From positions 337,725 through 401,724 of the forward strand of contig JAAOMT010000302.1 in the NCBI GenBank assembly GCA_016748015.1: a stretch of DNA of 64,000 nt, read 5' to 3'. Positions 12,401 through 21,149 of the stretch are shown piece after piece. The notes under the pieces were generated by a model. It was not told the origin of the DNA and did not search any database. It was given only the letters and a program-made list of their open reading frames with translations. This DNA is from Geosiphon pyriformis (Eukaryota > Glomeromycota > Glomeromycetes > Archaeosporales > Geosiphonaceae). Position 1 is the stretch's first letter; each line of letters begins with the position of its first letter. Both the position numbers and the translations under genes were made by a program.

Positions 12401-14245
12401 TGGCACTACCCTTGTATTGCCTCGTCACCAAAATCTTTTGGATATCGGCTAGAAACTCAAAAATTGATTTTACTTTGTGACGCCCATCATGCAAAAACAT
12501 CACAAGAGCTTCCACAAAAAGAAATTTCCCCTAATTTTAATTTGAGAAGAGTTTATGTAAATCCTGAGGATTCCTCCGATTCTATGAAAATTTGGAGCAA
12601 ACCTACAGAATATTCATGGAGGTTCTCGGAAGTCATTCGATATGGGGCACTTATTATTCATTGCCTTGGAGAGTTCTCCGAAGACGGTGACTCAATGGTT
12701 GATCACTCCGTCGATTACCCAATACCAATAGGATTCCGCTTTGATCGACTCTACGTTCAATCCTCAAGTGGAAGAAAATTTAAGATTAGCTGTCAGCTGA
12801 TTGCGATTGACGGAACATTTATTAGCCTTCAAACCAGAAAAAGAAAATACAATGAAGGTCTTTTCGATGAAAATAAAGTTATCATTAAATATGACTGCCC
12901 AAATTCTATACGTTATGGATGGAAAGTTGCAGTTCAAGAAGAAATTAGAGATGTTTCGGAAATTAATAGAAAATATGAGTTGGTTGAGTACACAGAAAAG
13001 TCATCATTACAAGGTAACAGAATTTTTAAATTCGATTAGATAACTTTAAAATGGATTCCGACTGTATATAATTGTATTTAATAATCATGTATCGCGTACA
13101 ATCTTTTCACAGATGTTATTTCCTGGTTGGTTGAAAGATTTTTAATTCGAGAAGAAAATATGGGCGAATCTAATGCACAAACCAAAAACCATTTCTACAA
13201 CTTTCGACCCGATACCTTTTTCGGTTTAAATTATCCATTGATAATCAAACTAATAAAGTCTCTTCCCAACTACGAATTAAGTTTTCAAGCAATGCGCAAA
13301 TTGCAAGAAAGTCGAGAGAACATGAAAGAAATTATTGAATCGGATGACTATACTTCAGCACGTACAGAACATAGTTCAAAACAGACCGTTCGCCAAATAA
13401 GAAGAATAGGCAGTTGCTGTCATATAACTATATTGGAAAAAGAAAACGCTGATTATGATGTTATTTCTGAGCACCAGGAATTATTATCAAATCCTCATGG
13501 ACGTTGTGAGTCCATCATGAATGACTCTAGTCTCATCCAGCAATACACTAGAATGAAGGAAAAACAGTGTGTTAGCCTGCGACCAACATGGGGTAATAAA
13601 GAAACAGACAAGTCGGCGAATGACTATGTCGGACGATCAACTCGTCGTCGTGGCTCAAGTGGTGTCTTGATAATATCTGATAACCTAATAGCACCTACTC
13701 GAGCAACAAGCTCAAAGTCTAAATGTCCCAAAATTCCTCCTACAGACATAGGGGTTTTTGCTACTCGCGCTTTTGAAAAAGACGAAATGATAATGGAGTA
13801 CACGGGTGTTGTTCTCAGTTCTGCTGTGGCAAGACGTCTCGAGTCTAAATATGCTCGCAAGCAATCACAAAATCGTTACATGATGTGGGGGGATATAAAT
13901 TGGGTTATTGATGCCAGTCGAGTTGGTGGTTGTGCTCGATATATACGGGAGGATCGACAACATGTAAGCTTTTAAGTTAAATTTGCAAAAGATTTTGGGC
14001 TTATTTTTAGCTCTGCAATACCTTCAATAAAAGGTTCCAATTTTAATTAACAAATATCAATTAATTGAATATGCCTATCCTCTTCATAACCTTGTAAACA
14101 TCAGGCAAACACCTACGCCAAGCCATTTACGATCAATTCAAAACGTAAAATTGCTTTATTTGCACTTCGAAATATAAAATGCAATGAGGAAATAACGTTT
14201 CATTATGGAATAGAAAAAGATGTGAGCCATATCTATTATGCATGA
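9426..14245 (+). CDS. RAMA-PHD3-ePHD-FYRN-FYRC-SET protein, Trithorax/KMT2-like
   Basis: Four exons 9426-12215, 12314-13013, 13113-13963, 14105-14245; about 1,493 residues. Domains: RAMA about 138-245 (SPSAFA 198-203, NGWSSIKI 219-226, LDHYR 237-241); PHD1 C445-C501, PHD2 C504-C566 and PHD3 C636-C691, all complete C4HC3; extended PHD C867-H988 spanning intron 1; FYRN about 1038-1095; FYRC ending near FFGLNYPLI in exon 3; SET from about 1369. PHD1-3, ePHD, FYR and SET is the order of animal Trithorax/KMT2A-B, nuclear H3K4 methyltransferases. RAMA is a predicted N6-methyladenine reader. Oddities: the SET motif expected as NHSC reads REDR (1442-1445), GE reads GV (1395-1396), and the post-SET cysteines are absent. 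Tyr1481 of the YxY-type motif remains. Enzymatic activity is therefore doubtful. The domain calls are strong. The exact C-terminus is uncertain, because the frame stays open past the TGA at 14243. Confidence 0.88.
12216..12313 (+). other. Intron 1 of the RAMA-PHD-SET gene
   Basis: 98 nt, GT-AG, phase 0. Removing it joins ESAAK to KCAKC and completes the second half of the extended PHD finger (C932, C935, C944, C955, H961, C964, C985, H988). The unspliced frame hits TAA at 12222. Confidence 0.85.
13014..13112 (+). other. Intron 2 of the RAMA-PHD-SET gene
   Basis: 99 nt, donor GTAACA, acceptor TTCACAG, phase 1. Splicing creates a Gly-to-Asp junction codon (GAT) and continues the FYRC region into FFGLNYPLI. 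The unspliced frame stops at 13037-13039. Confidence 0.8.
13964..14104 (+). other. Intron 3 of the RAMA-PHD-SET gene
   Basis: 141 nt, donor GTAAGC after CAT, acceptor ACATCAG, phase 0. It joins RYIREDRQH to ANTYAKPFTI inside the SET domain. I searched the intron for codons of the missing NHSC motif as a micro-exon and found none. Confidence 0.75.
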
Positions 14246-14452
14246 AAAGTTGCTTTAGCTCAAATGGACAATAGGAAACGGCTCTCTCATAACATGGTGA
14301 GTATTTATACTAATATGGACTCATTAAAAGTTGAATTGACTATACTCACTTTCAAATTTATTTTAATACAGCTTGTAACATACTACAGCGCGAAAGACAA
14401 CGGTAATAGCGTATCGCGATATTTTCTCAATTCTGAGTTTTTGTGTATATAG
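14246..14452 (+). other. Open continuation beyond the SET gene stop, with a canonical intron
   Basis: After TGA 14243-14245 the same frame stays open. It runs to a good splice donor (GTGAGT at 14297) and acceptor (TACAG ending 14371), and then on to TAG 14450-14452, all in phase. Around the TGA, the residues at the three C-x-C-x4-C post-SET positions read Tyr, stop and Ala. Either the gene has lost its tail through a stop, or splicing differs here (GTGAGC at 14222 is another possible donor), or this is a spliced 3' UTR. Confidence 0.4.
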
Positions 14453-15084
14453 TTTACCCCTTCCCTTGTTCATCACCCTATTAGTCTTTAATATCCAGCT
14501 TAGTCTTGTAAATAAGAAAAAGGGAATGGATAATGTTTATTCACTTCATCATATTGTCATATTGCAATAGCTTGTTTCTCTACCCAACAAAAAAGTATCA
14601 AAAGTGGCGGAAGTTAAATTCATATATAAAATCTAATGAGCTCTAATTTTTAATTCTTAAATTCTAAAGAATCAGATTTGATCGGCATTCTCTTACGAAA
14701 TGAGAATTAATTAATTATATTATGGCTCTTTTCACTAAGAAAGCATTGATAGTCGACGTTCTGCGATTTTATGCAGTTAATACTTTGAAGAGTGCTAAAC
14801 TAAAAATAAAATTAGAGCTAAATTTGTTACTAAATACATGATAACAACATTATAAGTAAAATATATTTAATGATAATTTATCAATGTTTACTGTTAAATT
14901 TTTAAATTTTTAAATTTTAATTGTTATATATTAGAATAAATATAATTAAAAAATGTAAAATTCTTTTTTTTTTCTTAATTATTTGATTAAAACATATATT
15001 TTAGCAAGAATTTCTTATTTTCTTAAATATTTTTTTTGTTTATTATTTAAATTTGTTTTTTTTTGTTTTTACATTAATAACACA
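14453..15084. other. 3' flank of the host gene, then AT-rich sequence
   Basis: 14453-14800 keeps the richer composition of the gene island and is probably its 3' UTR and flank. I saw no further ORF or RNA gene. From about 14,810 the sequence becomes AT-rich and featureless. Confidence 0.5.
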
Positions 15085-15088
15085 AAAA

Positions 15089-15121
<33 letters not shown>

Positions 15122-15240
15122 TAACATACAAGCCCAAACACAATCTAATACAATATAATCTTTGAAAGTGTCTTAAATTAAGCATAAATTACATGTTTTC
15201 TATATGTAATTAGATATCAGTTCAATTTAAACTAAATTAT
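15085..15240 (-). repeat. Orphan LINE 3' tail with (TTA)n
   Basis: A (TTA)n run at about 15,090-15,121 is followed by sequence that aligns, in reverse orientation, with the conserved LINE 3' UTR (compare 60,757-60,918 reversed). It includes the AATTACATG...ATATGTAATTAG inverted segment. No LINE body is recognisable next to it. Confidence 0.55.
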
Positions 15241-15716
15241 ATTAAATTTATAAGTAAAAATATATCCTAAGAAGACATTTTATGCATAATAACAACTAAG
15301 TTTTATTATTTATAATATTATTACTCAACTATTTAATAGTTTTATTTATATTCTGCTTGACATTAAAAGATTGAAGTTTTTAAAGAAAAATTAATTAGAT
15401 ATATGTTTTATTATTTAACATGTTATTTTATTTAATCTTATTATTATTATTATTATTATTTATTGAATTGAAACCAATACTAAATTTATTTTTTATTTTA
15501 ATCAAGTTGAAACTAACTTTGCACAAATATTTACCAAAAACAAACATTTGATTTTTAATTTTATAAACTGTATTCCTAAGTTTATTATGTATTATAAAAA
15601 GAATATTTAACAAAAATATAATTAAAACAATTAATAAACCAATAAGTTCATAATAAATTTGATCAAAAAAACTAAATTCAAGATTTAAAATTTTATCAAA
15701 TTTAAATTTTAATATC

Positions 15717-15755
<39 letters not shown>

Positions 15756-15905
15756 TAGAAATTTTTTACCAAATATAATATTTGTATAAAGTATTAGTTT
15801 TTATAATAATAAAATTTAAAAACTTATAAAATTTAAAATATTACAATAGTAAAATATTAATAATAATAAAATTTAGAAAAACAAAAAATAAAACAAATAT
15901 AATTA
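15241..15905. other. AT-rich stretch with trinucleotide repeats
   Basis: Contains (TTA)n at about 15,437-15,463 and (AAT)n at about 15,719-15,755. In this window such runs end LINE copies, so these may mark other eroded LINE ends. I cannot align the flanks with confidence. No gene seen. Confidence 0.5.
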
Positions 15906-18205
15906 TTAATTTAAAAAATTAAAAAATGTTGTTTTTTGTCTTTTTAATTTTATGATTATGATCAGAGCAAAGAGTAAAAAAGCTGTATCTGATATTTTTT
16001 CAGAGATATTTAATAAAATTTCAATCAGAAAAGCTTTTTCTGTTATAGAAGCAACTAAGCAGAATGTTTTAGAAGTCTTTCTTTTACTTAATAATTGTAA
16101 AAAGCTGCTTTTGATAGCTACTAAAGCAACTTTTTCATCTTTGGCTAGTTTTTTATCAGTTAAAGTTTCTTTAAAGATACACATCTGAGTTAGTTCTAAT
16201 GTTGTCTTTATTCTTTTCAAAAGCCCAAAAGTTTTTAATAACAGACCAGTTAACAAGCTGGTTTTTTTATCATAACTTCAACATTAGATGCTGCCAGCAC
16301 TTCTTCTTTAAAAAAAATAGTCAAAAAGACCAAAAATTCAGAAAAGTGAAAACAGTTGCTTTCTTCTGTTATTGTTACACCAAATTTTTTTGTGGTTCCA
16401 ACTGAGATCTTAGATGAGATTTTTATTGTTTTATCTGACACATTATCTAAGATAGACCAAGATCAATTATTGATTGTGTTGCCAAATATAGTGTCTTTTG
16501 GCAAATTATTATTGTTTCTGGAAGCAAAACAATTATCTCCTATTAAGTTATCTGTTTTTGAAAACTGGACTGATTAGATGGAAACTAAATTATTTCTTTT
16601 GGTTTCTGGTATTATTACTAGTGATGCTTGGAAGATTATTATTGGTTGTCAAAAGTTTGCTGGGTGAGTGGCTTCTACTCTAATGTCTGGTGCTATTTTC
16701 AAGATCAAATTGGCTCATATTAAGACTGTTTTTAGTCTATACATAGTTTTTTGAGTGCAAAGTCTGTTTTTAAAGACAATATAAAGCTTTTTTATGTATA
16801 GTTTGCTTTTCAAAGTTCTCTAAATACTGCATTTTTGGTTGAGCTTACAAGCTCTGTTTGTCTTGCTACTCTTAAAATTGCCAAGTTTTTGGTGGTTTCT
16901 GAGTCTGGTTTTTTTTCTGCTGTTGTTGCACTGCATGATGTGTCTTTGGATGTGTCTGCTGCTGATATTAAGTTAGCTCTTAGTGTTTTTGGTAAAGTTT
17001 CTCATGTTATACTGAAGCCTGCTGATGTTTGGCAATATGTGGTTGTTTACTTTAAAAAATTGGATACTGCTGCTTCTGCTTTCATTTACTGGTTAATTTT
17101 GGTGGACAAAGATAGTGTTTGTATTCTTTTCTTTATTAATCAAAATAAGACAATTTTATTTTATAATCAGTTTAAGGCCAAGTTGGTCAATCTCTCTTCT
17201 GGTTGTACTGCCTTTGAGATTAGTAATATAATCTTTCAGATTGGTAGCCAGACTTGTTTTATTCCTTATTTGTCTAATTCTGGTCATTGTTTTTGGTTTG
17301 CTTTGATTATATTTAGTTCCCAAGTTGATTTGGACTTTGTAGTTATTAAAACTGGTACCTTAAGAAAGTGCTATATTTGGTAGAAAACTTTTGGTTGTCA
17401 ACACTGCTTTAGGTATCAAGAAGTGAACTATTTAGCTGTAGACTGCGAAATTTCTCTGTTTCCTCCCCTTAAAGCTCACAAAGTGTCTAAAACACATTTT
17501 GTAAGTAGTGTTTCTTATGCAAAGACTTCTGTTTTTCTAGATTTTTCTGAGTTTTCTCCCTTGGCAGCTTCTATTTCTCCTTCTGTAGTTGTTGGTAATC
17601 TCTTGGTGTCTTCTCGGTTGGCTTCTTTGGAGTCTGATTTAGTCAAGCTTTCTGTTTTGGTTAAGTCTATTGTTAAACCAGTTAGTTCTTTGGTCAAATT
17701 GTTTGAACAATTTATTAATAAAGATTTGGTCTCAAACAGTAAACTTGGCCTTAAAGTCAATGAAATTATGATGCATATGGGTTTCTTTAGTAAAATTGTT
17801 GGTAAGTTGGAAAGAGAAGTAGTTTTTTTAAAAAAAGAATGTTGCATAGAAAATGTTGATATGTCTGGTAATTCAAAGCACTTAGTTGGTTTAGATAATA
17901 TGATGTTTTCTAACTTGATGTCTCTTTGGGAACATGAATCTGTTGATGTTAAAGCTAATGCCTTGAAAACAGCCAAATGACTAGTTGAATTAGTTTTTTG
18001 TAATGCTATTTTGTTTTTTGTTATTTAAAAGATGTCATCTTTGGGTAAGTTTTTTTCTGATGTATCAATATAGTATAGTTTGAACTGGCTCAAGTAGCTG
18101 GTTATATATAGAAAATACATGAACTATATTTAGTTGTGGAACTCTTAATTTGTTCTTAATTTCTAGATAGTAGTTAGACTTTATTTATTAAACTCTAATA
18201 AAAAA
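15906..18205 (+). mobile_element. LINE copy with ORF1 only (half-LINE)
   Basis: A forward element that holds an ORF1 region and passes straight into the conserved LINE 3' tail (18,064-18,205) without any ORF2 sequence. Its 5' end matches the fragment at 34,360-34,440, and the middle matches 45,041-46,300. It is less decayed than most copies, with long open segments at 16,835-17,383 and 17,423-17,980. Confidence 0.7.
16310..17980 (+). pseudogene. LINE ORF1 (RRM-like domains, zinc knuckle, coiled-coil tail)
   Basis: RNA-binding ORF1 protein of the LINE. Segment 16,835-17,383 reads as tandem RRM-like folds (beta-alpha patterns around DIKLALSVFGKVSHVIL). A CCHC knuckle sits at 17,405-17,446; its second Cys and its His both read Tyr (CFRYQEVNYLAVDC). 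Segment 17,423-17,980 continues into a Ser/Pro-rich part and a heptad-like Leu/Val/Lys-rich tail. A TAG at about 17,382 replaces a knuckle codon. Stops between 16,310 and 16,835 and the broken knuckle indicate loss of function. Confidence 0.65.
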
Positions 18206-19504
18206 AATAAAAAAATTAATTAATAATTTTAAAAACAATATAACCAAAAAAAAATTAATTAATTAATTTTAAAGATATTTCTTAAAATAATAATTTTAAT
18301 ACTGTTTTTTTTAATTAATACAAACCAATTATTAAAAACAACAAAAAAAAGTTTTTAAAATTAACAATAATATATTATTACAAGTTAACAGAATTTAATA
18401 TAACTAAGATAACAATACCAAAAATACCAAAAACATTTTTAATATTATCAAAAAATATGCTAAAAAAATATTATAAAATACAATAAAAATAAAAATAAAA
18501 TCAGAAGTTATTACAATAGATTTGTAATTTTAAATATAATTAAAAAAAACCATTAATAAAAACTATAAAAACAGTAACCAAAAAAGTTTTGAAAGTAAAA
18601 TTTACATAAAACAACTTAATATTGTTTTTTAAAATTGATTTAAATTCAATAAAGCCAAACAATAAATAAATAAAAAATTACTCAAAGCCAATTTAATCTT
18701 AAATATAATATTAAATACTAAAATAAAAATCATCTATTTAGAAAATTTTTAATAATTAAAAATTGTTTTTTAGATATTATTAGAAATAGTATTAAAAAAC
18801 AAAAAAAAATTAATTTAATTTTTATTTAATTAGCTTAATTTTTAAGCTTAAATAACTTAATAAGTTGTTTTACTTTTAAAATTAGTAATAATTTATTAAA
18901 AAATATTATATTTAGCAATATAATTAATAAATAATTTTAATTTATTTTGGAAAATATATTATTATTATTATTATTATTATCTATATAAAAAAAAACTGGT
19001 TACTATTAAGAAAATTTTTTACAAGATTTTATTTAAAACCACAAAAAAATTTAATTTAACAATAGTAAACACAAGTAATTATTGCTGTTTTTTTAAGTTT
19101 TTGGTTTTTTTAGTTATTTATAAAGTAATAATAATAATAGTAGTAATAAAAACAAAAAAAACCAATTTGTTAACTAATTTATTATTGAAAACTTTAAGAT
19201 TTAAAAAAAATAAAAACAATATTAGTACTAATTTAAGTATGTTTTTTAAAATAAAACTTTAATTGAAAAAAAACTATTAATTAAAAGTAAAAAAAATGCT
19301 ACAAAAATTGCTAAAAACAGCTTTTTATTATTAATATTTAAGAAAATATTGCCAAAACATTTTGCTTAGCTGCTTTAATAACAAAAAAACTTTTTTTTAT
19401 TAAAACTTTATTAATTATTATAAAAAAAGTAATATTTAAAACTTTTTTTATTTTTTGTTTTAGTCATAATAAAATTTAAAAAAAAAATTATTATTTTATT
19501 TTAT
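18206..19504. other. AT-rich, decayed sequence
   Basis: A/C-rich on the + strand, as seen for reverse LINEs here, so it may be a very old reverse LINE. It includes a (TTA)n run at about 18,957-18,980. No domain could be recognised. Confidence 0.45.
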
Positions 19505-19610
19505 TAACAAATACAATCCAATTATCTAATATATAGAAACAAACTAAGTAATTCTAACTAAATATAATTTATATGCTTACTATATATAATTGGTCACTTA
19601 ATTTTTGTAA
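19505..19610 (-). repeat. Second LINE 3' tail (older copy)
   Basis: Reverse-oriented copy of the conserved LINE 3' UTR, lying just outside the tail of the next LINE (19,633-19,749). Two tails in tandem suggest that one LINE inserted into or next to the tail of an older one. Confidence 0.6.
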
Positions 19611-19632
19611 AATTTTTTTTTTTTATTAAAAC

Positions 19633-20033
19633 TTAATAAATAAAACCCAACTGCTATCTAGTACATAGAACCAGACTAAATGGCCCAAACTAAATATAAC
19701 TCATGCATTTGCTACATATGGCTAGCCACTTAGACCAGACAAGACAATACTATACACCTATATGAACACAAACATTACCACCCAAACCAGAATAAAAAAG
19801 ACAGAGCCTTTGATGACCAAAACTAACAGCAAAAGACTCAACAATATTAAGGATCCTGACCACACCATCTGAAAATTTAAACACTAAACTACAAGACAAA
19901 CTTGACACAACACCCCCATTTCCAACCAAACCAGTCTTCTCTATATCAACTTTGAATTTAGATCTTAGCAGCCAAGTCTTGAAACAATGCAGCTTCATCA
20001 GATATCTCACAAAATCAACAACAGCAAAAGCAG
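19633..20033 (-). mobile_element. LINE, 3' part (continues at 33,017)
   Basis: Reverse strand: ORF2 C-terminus (19,750-20,033) and 3' tail (19,633-19,749). The frame continues exactly at 33,017 once the Gypsy insertion and one GCAG copy are removed (KKAAFAVVDFVRYL across the junction). This piece and 33,017-34,110 are therefore one LINE copy split by the insertion. GCAG occurs at 20,030-20,033 and again at 33,017-33,020. Confidence 0.85.
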
Positions 20034-20240
20034 TGTTACAGATGATTATTTGGAGTCTCAAAGCAAATAACAAATCCATAACTTGGTGCTCAATTAATGT
20101 AAGGATGTTAGTTTCCAAAGGTTTTTGTAATCTGAAGATTTTGTTATCTGAAAATTTTATTATCTAAAGGTTTTGGTTGAGTTCTTTGTATAATAGATAG
20201 AGATTTACTTATTGTCTTCTTAGTAGCCTCCTGGAATTGC
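20034..20240 (-). repeat. LTR of non-autonomous Gypsy, first part
   Basis: Begins TGTTACAG (reverse complement of the LTR 3' end) and matches 32,075-32,256. It is cut at 20,240 by the nested forward Gypsy element and resumes at 29,966. Confidence 0.85.
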
Positions 20241-21093
20241 TATTACTTATAGAATATAGAAAGTATATATTAGTATATAAATTAGCCAATCAGAAGTAAT
20301 TGTAGTAAATGTAGAATTCTAGAATTCCTCTCAAAAGAATTGCAGAATTCCAGAAATTTCAAGATTCTTGTACAAGAAATTGCAAAATTCTAGAATTCCA
20401 GGATTCTTCTCAAAAGAATTACAGGATTCCAAGAATTTCAGGATTCCTGGTGTAAGGAATTGAGGAATTTCAATTATGTATATATAGCAGTAGTGTTAGA
20501 AGTAGAAAAGACAGACCTCTCTGTTTAGATTTGATCTAAGCAATCTTCTATTCACAAATATCAATAAAAATAATTTATTCACTATCTCAATCTACTCTCT
20601 ACTATTAACATTTAATGTTGATAGTAATTGATACTTGACTATACTGAAACAATAGTTTTTGATTATGACTATTAATAGAATACTAACATGCAAATCACCT
20701 TGGCTTATGTTTTTGATTTTTTTTATTTTCTTTTCTTGTTTTATTTTTTTTTGTTATTTGTTAAACTTGATTAAAAGAATTTACACATGGAGGTACTAAC
20801 ATCAGAATAAAGTGACTGGTAAAAGACTCAGAAATAAGAATAGAACACTTGATTGAAGATAGCTTACCAGAAGGATTACTGGCTATTATACTGAGAAAAA
20901 AATTAATGAAACTAAGGTTTTGGGAAGCTATGGATAACACTATTACCATTGAATCTTTGTTCATTATACAAAAGACTCAACAAAAACCTTCAGAAAAACA
21001 CACTTTCAGAAATTACTAACATTAGTATATCAATTGAGCACCAAGTTATGGGTTTGTTATTTGCTTTAAAACCCCAAATAATTATCTGTAACA
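20241..21093 (+). repeat. 5' LTR of Gypsy 1
   Basis: 853 bp, from TATTAC (TGTTAC with G-to-A) to GTAACA. It matches the 3' LTR at 29,212-29,961 and LTRs elsewhere in the window. The central GAATTC-rich array is longer here than in the 3' LTR, which accounts for most of the length difference. Confidence 0.88.
20286..20568 (+). promoter_or_regulatory. LTR promoter: CCAAT box, TTCnnGAA array, TATA, polyA signal
   Basis: CCAAT at 20,286-20,290. Repeated TTCnnGAA units (TTCTAGAA at 20,317-20,324 and 20,388-20,395), including a three-unit heat-shock-element pattern TTCCAGAAATTTC at 20,348-20,360. TATATATAG at 20,479-20,487 and AATAAA at 20,563-20,568. The same order appears in the other LTRs (for example 50,740-51,591 and 59,481-60,282). 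Heat-shock control is inference. Confidence 0.55.
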
Positions 21094-21095
21094 TT

Positions 21096-21111
21096 TGGTG
21101 CTTCCTGTGAG
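21096..21111 (+). other. Primer binding site of Gypsy 1
   Basis: TGGTGCTTCCTGTGAG begins two bases after the LTR and is complementary to a tRNA 3' end finishing in CCA. Conserved in other copies (51,594; 48,214; reverse at 32,058-32,073 and 44,185-44,200). I did not assign the tRNA. Confidence 0.7.
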
Positions 21112-21149
21112 ATATAATTCTACAGAAAACCAGCATCAACAACAATCAT

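Noticed and set aside
15719-15755. Trinucleotide repeat runs as replication origin or centromere signals.
   Set aside because: (AAT)n/(TTA)n runs in this window sit at LINE 3' ends, which explains them better.
20034-21093. A 1-kb MITE with terminal inverted repeats of about 70 bp (TGTTACAG... inverted at ...CTGTAACA).
   Set aside because: The inverted repeat is produced by two LTRs of the same family in opposite orientation: the cut end of the reverse element (20,034-20,240) and the end of the forward 5' LTR. Target duplications support the nested model.
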